Source: Pachypanchax playfairii
Lineage: Eukaryota; Chordata; Actinopteri; Cyprinodontiformes; Aplocheilidae
Assembly (NCBI GenBank): GCA_006937955.1
Contig: SSNP01000007.1
Coordinates: forward strand, 2,459,896-2,523,895
Direction: 5' to 3'
Length of the DNA: 64,000 nt
Part shown: one piece after another, positions 1 to 12,900 of the stretch
Position numbering within the stretch: position 1 is the stretch's first letter
How the letters are laid out: each line of letters opens with the position of its first letter
Made by a program: the position numbers and the translations under genes
Notes under the pieces: model-generated
What the model saw: the letters and a program-made list of their open reading frames with translations, nothing else
What the model was told of the DNA's origin: nothing
Databases searched by the model: none

Positions 1-162
1 TATCCTTATGGGGACCGTCCATTGACTTCCATTGATTTTAGTAACTAGATTTATACCTAACCCAAACCCTTTTCCTAACCTTAACCATTACTGATCTATA
101 ACTAACCCTAAGACTAACTAAAACTCTATTCACACCATACCTATAAACCTAACCCCTAACCC
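1..162 (+). repeat. Truncated copy of a compound satellite unit
   Basis: This matches the first ~165 bases of the ~290-base unit found in tandem at 23.7-25.1 kb and 36.4-37.4 kb. It includes the GGGGACCGTCC start and the C-rich CCTAACCC-like stretch. Similarity stops abruptly at about 162, before the GC-rich half (GGGGAGTCCCC and the following hairpin). The left side is cut by the window edge, so more units may lie outside. It shares TTTTCCTAACC with the 36 kb array rather than TTTTACTAACC of most 24 kb units. Confidence 0.85.
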
Positions 163-1883
163 TTGTCAGAAGAAAGACAAAACACATCTTACAGCTATTT
201 TTAAATGCAGAAACTTTTCTTTACCAAAAGTGTCTCAAGTTTATCAAGGATAAAATTTAAGAATTTCCGGTGTATTTTTTTTCCCCCCTAAAAACCTCCC
301 ACACTTTTTATATTGGCACTGCTATTTGTTTTGAGAGGTGTATAGAGAGGTGTAACTTTGCAAACATTTCTTAAGTGCAGAGAGCCAGAAGGACCCTCTA
401 GTATTGTCCACACAGAGAAAGAGAAACACGTTAACAAAGGAATCCATTGTTCCTGGAAAAAAATTCAAGGGGCCTAGTAAGCTGTCCTCTGCGATCAGGC
501 AGCCGGCCGCTGATTTGAATGCAAGGGGCCACTCCAAGGAGAAATGGTAATATATGGAAAGATACTACAAAAACTGGCTAATATTAAAAACAACTGCAAG
601 TTGACTGTAAACACACTGACAGAGCAGAATGAATCCTTAAAATACAGCATGTTGCACCTGCTCTCAGGATAAACTAACCTTCTTACAGCTCCAGTGTTGT
701 GTGATTGGTCACATATGACAGGTAAGACTCTACTCAGGTGACACACTATACCAAAAGTTATATTTATTTTGAAACAACCAGCTCAATGTTCTTCAAGACT
801 GATCAAAAACTAATCCAAAATAATAATGATCAAATTCTTCTGTTATTAAGTAACTTCTTCTTTGGGTTTTCAAGGTTATGAAAAATATCACATCACAAAT
901 CAGACCTAAGTAATGATGCTTTTTTACAATCTCACACCAGCGTTTAAAACTTTTTTTTTTTTAATTTTCAAAATGACAGATAATACCGTGCACATGTGAT
1001 GAGAGATCTCTCACAGTCTACGGTGACTCAGACACACTTGCCGTCTTTTAAAAAGTTCAATTTTTCAAATGATCATTTCGTGAACTCTGACAATTCTTCA
1101 TTTGGGATGTTTTTTGTAGATGAATAAATTGCATTTGTCTCTCACTTTGCAAACGCCACATCAATAATAACGCCTCGGCTACCTCACTGGCGAGGTGAGC
1201 TTCAGCGCTAATGTAGAGGTCCTCGACTCTATCTGATAAATGTCATGAGCTGTTTGCATTGATCTGCTTGTCACACGGCCTGGAGAAAAGAGTCATTATC
1301 TTGTCTGTTTCTGCACAATTATTGTACGTTCCAAAGGCTGTTTGAATCTTAAATCTCCTCTGAAGGTGTGTGTTTCTGTAGAAACTGATAACTCTTAAAT
1401 TAACAGATCCATGAAGACTCTGATTTTGACAGCACTCGAATGTTTCTTCCTGGGTGACAGTGATTGATGGAGAAAATGTGCCATATTTTTATTGTTTGTT
1501 TGTGGACACCATTGTTCTCATGCAGTTACAGGTCTTTGAAATAATCATTCTTGTTTCTATTAGCCTACAACTGCCCCTTGGTCCTGTTTTTTATTTCTGC
1601 ACAGGAGGAAGAAATGTGTTCTCCCGAAATAACAAGGAACATTCATTACTACTGTAAACGCTGTGAAACAGATCAAGCTCCAGTAAACCAACAATGTGGC
1701 AGCAAAGACGTTATTTGTATTTATTTTGTATTCTTCTGATGTAGAGAACAGAGAGGTCAGCAGTGCTGAGGTGAGTCTTACACAAATCATCCATGTCAGC
1801 CGTTCACATGAAAACAAAGGCAAATTCTTTAACCTCCCTTCAAAGCGTTGCTCACGCTGATGCTCATTCATGCCCAGCAGATG
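163..1883. other. Intergenic DNA, no gene seen
   Basis: AT-rich sequence with frequent stops in all frames. The open frames here (for example minus 322-746) are short, have no recognisable domain and no splice context. No repeat family or RNA gene was recognised. Confidence 0.6.
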
Positions 1884-1906
1884 ACACACACACACACACA
1901 CACACA

Positions 1907-1944
<38 letters not shown>
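1884..1944. repeat. (CA)n microsatellite
   Basis: About 61 bases of CA dinucleotide with one CC interruption near 1909. Open frames reading His-Thr or Val-Cys through it are products of the repeat. Confidence 0.95.
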
Positions 1945-1945
<1 letters not shown>

Positions 1946-3029
1946 CATGCAAACCTGAAACAATTCAATAAACTTATGCAGAGCCTTTTCCTCCTTCCAC
2001 ACACTGTGACTAAACATGGCTTTCGTCTCTTGTTCACAGCAAACTGCTCCTGAACGCTCGGTTAACCCTGCAATTAACCCGCACCTCAGCCGAACATCGT
2101 TAGGGAAAAACCAGAACTAAAGGTTCTGAAAGATGAGAGAAAGATGCATTACTGTAAGAATTTGTAGGAAATTCAGATGAAACACTTCAGATGAATAAAT
2201 CCAGAAACTTTGTTTGTTTGTGAATTTTACAGATTTTTTGTTGCTCACATTTTCTTAAAATAATTTATTTAATTTTTTTTTGCTTTCATGATGCATCACG
2301 TCCTAAATATATTTCAGTTAGCTGGCATAGTCCTGCAAAATGTTTTGATTGGGAATGATTAATCTACGTTAGCCATACTGCATCACCCCATGACCTCCAC
2401 CATCCCCCCCTATGCTTTTTTTTTTTTTTTTCAGATTGGGAGGTTCCCAGTAGAGGTTTGGGCGTTGGAGCATCAGAAAGGCTTTTTGCATACAGCTGTA
2501 TTCAAGTCCGGTGTAACTCCGCTGAGAGGCAGATGGATCGAAACGTGTTTCTGAAATTAGAGAAAATGTATCCATAAGTCATATTTTTCCTGTATTTATT
2601 AAAAAAAAATTTTTGGAAAAAGTTTAATACTGAGAAATTAAAAGAATCTTCTTCACAGAAAGTGAAGTGCCTCGTTGGTAAAAGCCTGCTGACATTTAAT
2701 GGTTTCTTTTATATTTGGGTTTGAAATTGCTGCTTTCAGACAAACAGCATCATTGAGTCTTGGGGATGAAGCAGTTTTATTCCACAATCCATCATGTCAC
2801 AACTCGAAAGAAAATATACTGAGAGTCTTTTTGTTTTGAGCAGGTTACTGTAAATATATATATTTTTCTAAACAAATCAAACAAACATCACCTGATTTCA
2901 TAAAGACTTGACAGCTGTAAAGTTGGCGTTATGATTCAGTCATTGTGTTGATGTCCTGTACAGTGTGCTACACGGTGTGTGTGTGTGTGTTTAGTGGGTA
3001 TTGTGGAGTATCTGGGCGAACTGTTTAGC

Positions 3030-3260
3030 CCTCCCATAAGAAGATTAGAGATGATTGGTTTTATTGACCGGCCAATGCTGCGGTTATCAGGGGCGACTCT
3101 CAGAGCACAGAGCTTCGCTTTTGTCTGGCCCTCATTGTTCTTCCCAGCTCAAGACCCCGCGCTGATATGAATTTGATATGACAGTAAAGTGGCAATTATG
3201 TACATATGTGCAAAGCCCTCGCTCCTTTTCAGCTCAGACAGAGAGCAGGCGGGAGAGATA
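3030..3260. promoter_or_regulatory. Candidate conserved non-coding element
   Basis: A block of balanced composition without simple repeats, containing an inverted CCAAT (GATTGG), CCGGCCAATG and GCTGATATGAAT-type motifs. It reads like regulatory DNA near a developmental gene, but conservation cannot be judged from one sequence. This is inference only. Confidence 0.2.
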
Positions 3261-6200
3261 AGGTGGACGAACAGCTAAAAGGGTTAGCTGGCAGGTCTCG
3301 GACATGTTTGCACCAAGAATCTGGACTCTGTTATGGTTATTATTCTGATCCTGTATATTGTTAATAAAACACTGACACTGAGAGTGATGAGCGATGAAGA
3401 GGCCGTGTCTTCTTCAAGGTGTCTTGTCTCATCAGCATCAGCTGCATCTGTGATGGAGGATTTCAATGAAATGACACAAAACATGAGGATTATTGAAAGT
3501 TCAGTGTGAGGTGGCTAAAGTTGTTTGTACAGTGATCGCTGTCATTTTATCAACCATTCACATCAACGTGCAAACTTTTCTTGTGCATGATCATAAATTT
3601 GACTCATTGCGTTTGATTTAACACGTATTTAATTGATTCACAGCTTCAATAAATATTCAGTGAGTGTGTTTTACGTCTGTATTTCCGCCCCGTGTATCTG
3701 TATGTGTGTGGGTTTGAATCAGCCTGCCATTTGAATTGGAAGTAGGAAAAGGTGTGTGAGTCATTTCCTAATTTCCTTTTATTCCCTTTATTCCTTTTTC
3801 TCCCTTCTTTTATGCACTCCTCTTGGAGAAAAGGTGTTAAATCATCTAAATAATTCCCTGGCTATTATATCCAATTAATGCCTCCTCATGGTGTTTTATT
3901 GTGTTATAAACTGCTATTGCTTGTGGTTCAGTAGACAAACACAATGTGAGTCTGTGCCGCCTGCCACCGGGGGTTTGCTGTGCCGTGCTGGGGAGGGACA
4001 GGGAGGGTGCGGGTGGGGGGACTTGGCCACTGCCCACGGGGGCCGAGGCCACTCTAAATCAGTTAGTTTTGGAGGAGATCCTGGTTGGCTTTTTAAGAGG
4101 GTCCATTAAAGGCTTGTTAATGCCTCAGCCGAGGGGGAAACACTACTAACTGCACTCAATTCTCTATGCACTCTATCTTGTCCTCGCTCACTCTCACAGA
4201 CACACACCTGCAAACACACATCCGTTTTCTTCCTTTGCAATGTGTTTATCTGAGACGTGTGAGTGACTGTGGGTCGTCCCTCTGTCGGTATTTTCATTTG
4301 CGCGACACACCCATCTCTGCTTCAGTCTCCTGCTGATGAATTTCACAGGCTTGAAGTCGTCCTATTTATTACATTGATCCACATGTTGTGTGTTCGAGTG
4401 TATCCTTTTGTGTGCGTGTGTGTGTGGAGTGTGACATGTGTTAAGCAGGTTGAAGCTTTCTTTGAAGATGTATTTTGGTACTTACAGGGGAATTGTGCAC
4501 TGTGTTATTGCATATTTAGGACAGTGTGAGGGTCTTTTGAGAAGGAGTGTGTGTGAAATTTTAATTCACACTTTAAGCGTGAAGAGGCTTAGTTCATTTA
4601 TCACTGAGAGGAGATACCCAGAGAGCTGCTTCAACTCCCCCAACAGATCCTCTGTCACAACAGGCTCTCACGGATCCAAACAAAACTCTAAACCAAGACG
4701 TGCAAAGTTTCCATCATGGAATTGTTACTTTTTAAACACAGGCATGTTGTTTGTTCTTTTTTTTTTGTCTCTATTTTGGTGTCAAACCAGTTTTTCTTCT
4801 CGTGCAAAGAGGCCGCTGTTGAATCTGCACGGCTCGCACAGTGAACTATAAGCGGGAATATTGCCACACCTGAGGTGCAAGCTAATGTCCTCCATCTCCG
4901 CATTCTGAACTGTCGTCAAGGAAAGGTGCCTCTCTGTCGCCCTGGAAACCATGTCTCCCAGCATGCTTTGTGTGAGTGACAAGAGGAAGGTGTGACAGAG
5001 TGAAAGCTTTGTGTGAGTGGATTTCTTAGGAGCTGGACAACAAGGAACTAAAATATTTGCTAGTCACAGTGTTGACAGTCCTGACAAATTTTTATTGTCA
5101 CTGTTTTAAACTTGTCAGGTTTGAATGCACATTATTGGTGATAAAAACAATGTTCTAATTACAGTAGCTGCAACATCATTTAGTTTGTCTCGCTACCCTC
5201 CATCATTTCTCTCATGTGGGGGATTTTCCAGGTTTCTTTGCTTTTATTAATTTGTACAAGCATCCCTGTGATAATGGATTATAATTTAACGTTAGACGAC
5301 AACAAGACATTATTATTAGAGATAGAGCCTCCTCTATCTAAATAACTGCTTTCATTTCATGCATGAAAATTACATTAAACTTTTTTCCCTTTTCAACTCA
5401 CTCTAACTCAAATGTTCAAAGTGTGTGTCTTCCTTTAAAAAGACACGTGTGTCCCTTCACAAATAGTCCAGCAAGCAGAATAAAAGCAGATTACTTGTTG
5501 TTTATCTGTTATTTTGTGATCAGCTGATTGAATAGGTACTGCTGTGGTTCCAGCTCTACAGTAAATCTGTGCAAGAGCGTGTGTTTATGTGCGTCGGACT
5601 CTTAAACTTCAGCTCTTCACTGTGACGATGTTTGTGCGTCTGCGCAGGCTTCAGTCTCAGAGGTCTGATAAGGGTGTGAAACCAATAACTGATAAAGTAT
5701 CAGACAAGAGGCAGAGCTGTCAGGTGAGGACCTGGAAATGGACCTTTTCCTGAACAGATAAGCAAAATCAGAAATAACTGACTCGAGGGAGCAGCTGTCA
5801 GGTCTCACTGATACATACAGTAACTCAGACCTTCAGGACTTGTTGCCACAGTAATAAGGAAAGACGAGGTAACACAAATAAGATATAAACAACAATCCCG
5901 TCATATCTGCAGGATTTTTTTTATTTAGTTTCACCTCATTGTGTGATGCTGTTCTCTCACAGCGGAGGTTTGCGCTTGACACCAAACACACTTAAACTTC
6001 TCACCCTCCCAAACCACATTAGAGATTTTATTAACAAACGCACCATAAATCACAAATCCCACACATCCACACATTTCCTCCCCACCCTATTATCATTATT
6101 AGCATCAGATCACCACTTTGTCATTAGCTGCTTCTAATGGTGCCTGTATTGTTGTTTTCTCCCATTACAGTTTGTGTTGCGTCTTCAAATGGTTTTGATT

Positions 6201-6670
6201 ACCAAGTCTGCTGCATTAGGTGGGAAGTTGCTGTTTCAAGACCTACAAGACACATTTTGCGCGATTCATTTGACGCTCCGTTTGTTGTAGGTCTTATGGG
6301 AGGAATAATCTTTGAGCAAATGGATTTCTGACTTTGTTCCATCTCTGTTAAATCTGCATCCTTAAATAGATTTCCAATCTATTTTTGTCCCCCTTTAATG
6401 TGTTTCTCTACTACTTTTAGTTTAAATCTGTTTATCTGACCAGCAAGGATTTTCTTTTTCTTATTAAGCCTCTTCCTGTCTTCCTGACCTCCAGCTTCTT
6501 TTTCTGCATCCCTCCATTTTTAGAGTCCTTTTAACTTTTTTTTTTGCCCATTAGCCTACTTTATTCTCCTCTCCATCCTGCATGCCTCAGCAGCCTATCT
6601 GTCCTGTCTGTCTGTCTGTGTTGGCATGAGCCTCGCTGGCTCTGCACCCGCCTGCCCACACTTTATGCTG

Positions 6671-6729
6671 ATTGGACCAGCTGTTCCACTTAAATTCACC
6701 ATGGCAACCACAACCTGTCGCCTAGCAAC
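6671..6729 (+). promoter_or_regulatory. CCAAT box with two RFX (X-box)-like sites
   Basis: ATTGG (inverted CCAAT) at 6671-6675 is followed by CCATGGCAAC at 6699-6708, a half or near X-box. Next comes GTCGCCTAGCAAC at 6717-6729, which fits the GTNGCC-N-AGCAAC arrangement bound by RFX proteins. Clustered CCAAT and X-box elements occur in ciliary and MHC class II promoters. No transcript is visible here, so this is only a motif cluster. Confidence 0.35.
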
Positions 6730-8757
6730 CCTGCTCTTCTCCCTGATTCCTGCCAGTGTTCTCCACAGGCAGAGGGAGAGAGAAAGGGAGAAGAAGAGAT
6801 TGAAAATTCCCTCAGATTTTTTTTGTTTGTGTGTGTGTGTGTGTGTGTTTTATACATGGGTATGTTTGGCTCCCCTTCTGTGACTCAGAAGGAAATGTGT
6901 TGCGTGAGCTGATGAGATGAGTTAGTACAGCCTGTGTTTGCGTGTGAACCACAGGGACATCAGTTAACTCAGAGTAAGCTGGTGAGCATTATTGTAAGCA
7001 CCTAAATCAGGTGTGTGTGTTTGTGTGTGTCTTCTTGTCTCCCGTTGACTAGACTTGTCCTCTCAGGCGTGATGAGAGTGAGGGTACACGCAAGCTCAAA
7101 CTAAAGAATTCATGGCACTGCTGCTCTCAGAGGCCCCACTGTCAGTGTAGCATCATGGCCCAAGCATACTAATCTGAAATACTGGATAGACGGACACACA
7201 CACACACACACTTGAAAACTAAAACCTGGGTAGGCATTCTGTCCTGGCATGTTGTTATCCACCTGCTTGAACCAGGGACGAGCTGCTAATAGACTTTTCC
7301 TGCATCCTGGGAAACAGGCCCAAGTCCGTCAGGTAATCCCACAGATCATCCTGGGGAGAAGCCAAACAGAGCACCAAGCTCACACTCACCTCCCATAATT
7401 GGATGTTATATCAGTCTAAAGTTGTTGTCAGGTGTGTTCTCACTTCTCTTCTGTCACGGAAGGACTAAATGGCTTCTGCCAAACCATCAGTGGGCTGCTT
7501 GTTTCATTTCTGCACACTCCTAATGCGGGTTTTTGACAAACACATGCACACAATTATTTATGAGTTTATTTTTACGTGCATTCAGGTGCTTTCGCTCCTC
7601 TGTGGAGAGTTCTGCCTGGCTTACTAATTAAGCTGAGCAGCTGAAACATGAGCAGACATGGATCATTCTACTGTCTTATTGTTTCCTTGTCAAATACTTA
7701 AACACAATCATCAAAAACATAAACTGCATACCTAAACAGGGCTTAAATATGTTATTTTGATTATAGAGGACTTAATTTGGTGTTTAAGTTATATGAAGTA
7801 TATTTACACATTCAGGTTTTAAATAGTTTTTATTATGACAGAAAAAATACCTGGTTTATACCTGATTTTAGGCAAAATTATCATTTTTTACAGCAAAAAT
7901 GTATAAATTTCACCCCAGTGAATTATTTTGATCAACAATAACTTGTTCTTTACAGAGTTGCTTGGGTTTTCAGACTCCAGTCTTTGCACAGCTTTCCTAA
8001 TGTGACAACATTACAATCAAATAGAAGTCTGGACTTACTCTAAAATTTGTTGAAAGGTCTGGAAACAACCAAATGTCCTCGAGCTCTTGCCTGCTGTGAG
8101 CTTGGATAGTCTCTGGTCCTCTCAGAGCTCCGAACAGGATACAGTGAATTGAATATTTTTGTTAAATACATTTTTACCAATGTACACATGTTAAACTGTG
8201 TGCTAAACACTTTATATAAACAACAACATCTAAGCCTGTCTGTTCTGTTTTGATTGACTTCCTGCTAATTACCCTCCTGTTATCTCAAACGAAACGAGAC
8301 TTGTGTCTGATCTCCATCTCCTACAGCAAGTTGGTTTAACGATGTCACTGCTGCTTATCTGTAACATTAACACATGTCGCCTCAGAAGTTTTATCTTTTT
8401 GTTTTTACAAACTTTCCCCAAACATTGCAGCTTCAGGAGCATGAGTGCATCATGGATGATAACTGATGGCGGTATCGTTTAATCATACAGACACAAACAC
8501 AAAGCAGCACATTACCTGAGGAACATGTATAAAAACAAACGAGTTCCAGGTGTACGAAAATCAACACGCTAAAATGTTGCTTTCCAATAAGTGAAAGTGC
8601 ATTAGATGTTACATGCATAGGCCATTTAAAAAAGTGACTGAATGGAAGCAACCCAAGGCTCTTATGATAATTGACACAGACTTCCTGAGAAGCTCAGCAG
8701 GATTCGAAACAACATCAGACTAACAGCTCAGTTTTTATGCACCATGATCAGAGCAAG

Positions 8758-8845
8758 AATGCCCCGCCCTCTTTCACTGTACAATGCCCCGCCCTCTTCC
8801 ATTGTAGAAACAGTATATAAGCGCTCAGATATTAAAGGGTGATCA
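8758..8845 (+). promoter_or_regulatory. Promoter-like cassette: duplicated GC boxes plus TATA box
   Basis: A 25-base unit is present twice in tandem (8758-8782 and 8783-8807). Each copy carries GCCCCGCCC, a strong Sp1-type GC box (8761-8769 and 8786-8794). A TATATAA box follows at 8814-8820, which would place a start site near 8845. No coding region of recognisable nature follows. A polyadenylation-type AATAAA occurs about 330 bases downstream near 9148, so a solo LTR of a retroelement is one possibility. A lncRNA promoter is another. Confidence 0.5.
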
Positions 8846-9690
8846 GCACATAGACATATGTTGGTATGTTGCCTATGTTCTGGAGTTTCCTTTGCCTGGA
8901 GGATCTTTTCATAGTTTTCTAATTCTTTTATTTCTAACGTGAAAACTTTCCCTAACAACACAGAACAAAGTCACCGTAAGGAGTATGTTCTTATCTCTGG
9001 CCAAAGACAAGTCTAGGATATTTGCAACACAGTTTACAACAACAATTGATTCAAACAGTATTTAATGCACATCTAGCTGCCGATGGCTTGTTTATATCTT
9101 GGAGACTCGGCCATTTGTCAAAAATCTCTGTGTAAAACTGGATGAGAAATAAACAGGAGTGTTAAAACTGTTCTTATCAAGGGCAGCAAAGCTGGATCTC
9201 TTACTCTGGGGGTCTTGTTTGGCAGATGTACCCTAAAAATTGCATCTTCTATTGGCCTCTTGTGTGGAATGGAGCCCCATCACCACTCGGTCAGACTTAT
9301 ATTCATAAATCTATCAAGTGCTTCCGCCACCCGAGTCACTAAACAACAGAATGAACAAACATCAAATCCATGGAGCTCTTCTCCCTGGTGTATGACTTAC
9401 ATTATAATCACACAGATGGATCTTCATTGAGACATTTAGGGATACACCATGGAGAGAAACTAGAACCAGAAACCTGATTGTTAGTGCCACAGTGACAGAA
9501 AAGCCATGTTACAGAAGCCATGTTGAGGTGAACCACAGCCAGGATTATTTTGGTTGAGCATACCGCTCAGTTTGTAACAGCTTTTTAGACTGGCACAAAA
9601 AGTTGTGTCCAGTATGTACAGACTTAAAAAACGTACATAAACAAGGTCTGTCAGCTCTTCATTTTACCAGGAAGTTACGTAAACACAGCA
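8846..9690. other. Intergenic DNA downstream of the promoter-like cassette
   Basis: No coding region recognised. The stretch contains a possible donor (CACCGTAAGG near 8975) and AATAAA near 9148, which would fit a short non-coding transcript or retroelement LTR started at about 8845. No terminal TG/CA ends could be fixed with confidence. Confidence 0.35.
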
Positions 9691-9914
9691 GAAACCATGG
9701 GAGTTTCTCAATGTGAAGGAAACTCGCCTTGATGCTTTGGTCCCGCCACAGTAAGGGGATATATCGAGATGCGTTTCAGTGTTCATGTGCTACCGAGGCG
9801 TCTATCCTCGGTTTGTCTGCCATTTAGCTAACATACAAAGGATACATAGGATGTGCCTTGATGCCTTCCCTCAGTCAAAAATTTCCCAGAATACATTGCG
9901 GTATTTTCAAAAAG

Positions 9915-9977
9915 ATGGCGGGTCAGGAGCCGGCAGCAGCTACTTCTAAGGAAAATTACCAGTTTAAATGTAAGTTA
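9915..9977 (+). CDS. Possible first coding exon or transposon relic with YY1-type start
   Basis: AAGATGGCGG overlaps an ATG at 9915 with A at -3 and G at +4. Eighteen codons (MAGQEPAAATSKENYQFK) lead to a strong 5' splice site, AAAT|GTAAGT, at about 9970. AAGATGGCGGC is the YY1 consensus, seen at promoters just downstream of start sites. The peptide end resembles the beginning of Myb/SANT-like proteins of PIF/Harbinger elements, but this is a weak impression and no second exon was found. It could be the remains of a DNA transposon or a pseudogenised first exon. Confidence 0.25.
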
Positions 9978-12900
9978 ACTAATTGTTGCTATCGGACTTA
10001 TATTTAAAATGTTTTTTTAGATCCAAAGCAGTTATACAGTTAGTTAGTTGGTCAGTTGCTCAGTAGTTGCAGCTTCAGGGGTTAGAAGGTACTGTTTCGC
10101 TTACACATTTATTTTATTTTTATTAACATTTCCAGTTCCATGGCTGAAGGAATGTTATTACGCTACGCTAATACAATGCTACTACGATGAGCTGAACATA
10201 ACAGTGCGCATAAGCGGGCAGCCGCGGTCATGTGAGTTAAGTCTGTTCCAGTGTCCTCGTGAGACAAGGCTTGGTAGATGAGGTGCCTTGACATGGAGAA
10301 ACACCCAATGATTCAAAGAAACCATCAGAATTAGCTCATGTCCTGATTGCAACATAAAAGAGAAACACCCTTCAGACCTTTGTAGAAAGGTATCAGCCAT
10401 GTGTCCACACCCACATCCAAAGCTCCGCCCCCAAACCAGATCAGGGGTGAAAGTTTGAAACTACAGATGAAAAAAACATTATAATGAAAAAAGTTTACAA
10501 ACAAAAAACTCCATCTGAACACATAAAATCTGACCATGACAAAAAAAATAACTGTCAATTATTAAATGTTCAGTATTTAAGAATTGTACAGTGAAATACT
10601 CACACAACAGTCTAATGTCCCATCGATGTTGAAAATAAAGTCCCATTGTAACAGATCTCAGTCTCAGCTAGCTGAGTGGTCGCTAGTTTCTGTCATTTTA
10701 AAAAAGCTAGCCTGGACTGGAATCATTATTTACACATTTAGACTTCCTGGTTCCATAATGAATCACATGTGAGTCTGCAGGGCTGCCAAGTCTTCAACAC
10801 AAGCAGCTGTAATTCTACAAAGACCAGCAGCAAAAAGTAAGAAACCACCACATCCTTCCAACTGAGCAGCCGAGCTGCACGTGATGGGGCGTTCAAACAC
10901 ACTTAGGAAAACTCAATGCTGAACAAATACAGGAGAAACAAAATGAGAATCAACATCAGAACTGGCAACTCAACAGAAAAATGTGGGATGGGAGGGGGTG
11001 AGTGGCCGATGGCAGGCTTTTATTTTTTCTACATGAACTGCAGGACTTGAATTTGACAACAAGGTCTAATTCTTACAGACTGTAGCTTTAAGAATTTAGA
11101 TAAAAAAAAAGACAACTTTATTAAAGCGTGTAAAAAAAAAAAATTGCACATATACTCAAATTGAAAGAACCTTCAGGTCTATTTCTCTTTATTTTTGAAT
11201 TAAAAATAACATAAAATCCAAAATAAAAATGTTTAATTGTCAACCTGCACGCTTTCAAATATTTTTTCCAAATAAAAGACTTTATGGCCTTAATCTGGCA
11301 TCATATTATGGGAACATTTTTTTAAAGTATTTTTGTTCCAGTCAGGCAGCAAATTTAATCAGTTTTCATCTGATTCAGCATAGTTTAAATTTTTACTGGT
11401 AAATATTATACTGAGCATAAACCAATTTACAGTCTGGACTCCTTGCTGCGCATGTGTGAAGAACTATACGACCATTAACCAGCCCGTGTCACTACATCGA
11501 TGATTAGGAGACCTAAATTCACCCCCAAGCCTGAAGGACAATGGTTCACTCTGGTCTTGCTGCGTTCTCGGCTGCCGGGTTCTTCTTTGTGTGTGTTGAT
11601 GTGTGACACTGTGTGTGACAGATGGCACAGACATACTGCCGTATGTGTTACCTTTCCGAATGATGTGCGACATGTAGTCTCTCCTGCAGAGGACGACAGG
11701 GACACGTCCGTTCCTCATGCCACAAAATCACTATAACACAGTTCACCCAGTTCGATTTAAATTCCAGAGAAGATATTTAGGAAATGCAAACAGAGAAATG
11801 ACAGATATGATGAAAAACTAATAATCTGTGTGGTAAATTGGGGTATTGGATTATGGGTTATTTTTGGTTTCTGCTGCAGTCAGGTTTTTATTTGCATTTT
11901 GCTTTAATGGTCACATTAAATCAATGCACGGAGCTGCGCTGTGCAAAAAGTATTCTAAAACTGGATAAAATATTCCATATTTATTGCAATTTTATTCTCA
12001 GCTCATGTACTTTGGCTGCAAACAAATGTCAGTTCCTTTGTTCTCCCAAACAGAATCAAACATTATCTGTAACAAGCAGGCATGATGAAGCAAATGTAAC
12101 AATCCCCAGAGTAAAAATTTGATTCTGTTTATATGACCCCTGTAAAACTCTCCTAATAAAAGTGTCTGTTTTGTGAGTGCCCATTTGTGTTTCTTCCTCT
12201 CCTTGTGATTTACAATAGTTTGGTCCAATCAAGGGCCTTTAACAGTAGATTGAGGGGAATTGGCCTATTTTGCATGAACTGTTGTTGATTTATAGCCCAG
12301 GCAGAGGTTAATGATGGTGTCGCTCATTGCTGCTTGTTTTTTCCATCGTAGTGTCATTAAAATGAGACAATGCCAGGACCCCGAGGCATTGAATCTATCA
12401 TTTATTTCCACTCGGTGACCCTTACTGTCCTCGGATCTCTGCCATTCACTGCTGCCGCTGCCTCGTCTCACCTCACCTTCAGCTCCACCTCTCATTCTCT
12501 GGAACATAACTCCAGAGGTTAATGATCTTCACGAGCAGACTTCTTTTTAAGTGAAAATAATCCTGACTGAGGGATCTGCGTTGGAGCTATTAATGTTAGG
12601 AAAAAGTTTGGTACACACACATTATGTTGATATGAAGATGGAATAGAGGCCTGAAGTTGATCTGCTGATACACATTTAGGGAGGGAACAAAGCTGGAAGA
12701 CACGGTTTTAGATTTAAACAGTTAGTAAAAAGAATTTTTAAATTAAAAGATATCATTTATACACTCAACAGAAAATCTGCTGAGTCTAAAAATAAATGCA
12801 CACATTTCATGGCTTTAACACTCGAGGGGTGCAGACAGGACTCATCTGCGTGTGTCTCTGAAAGCAGGCAGCGTCGGTAGCGTCGGCCCAGGAGAGGTCG

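Larger units (their letters stand above)
1945..8757. other. Intergenic DNA with candidate regulatory segments
   Basis: No coding region is supportable. The segment contains a short GT tract at 6829-6848, a CA tract at 7194-7211, and several mixed-composition blocks (about 3030-3260, 3840-4150 and 6640-6740). Those blocks are less repetitive than their surroundings and hold CCAAT, homeodomain-type AATTA or RFX-like motifs. The open frame at 4438-4851 (137 residues) is low-complexity, resembles nothing I know, and is treated as chance. Confidence 0.5.
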
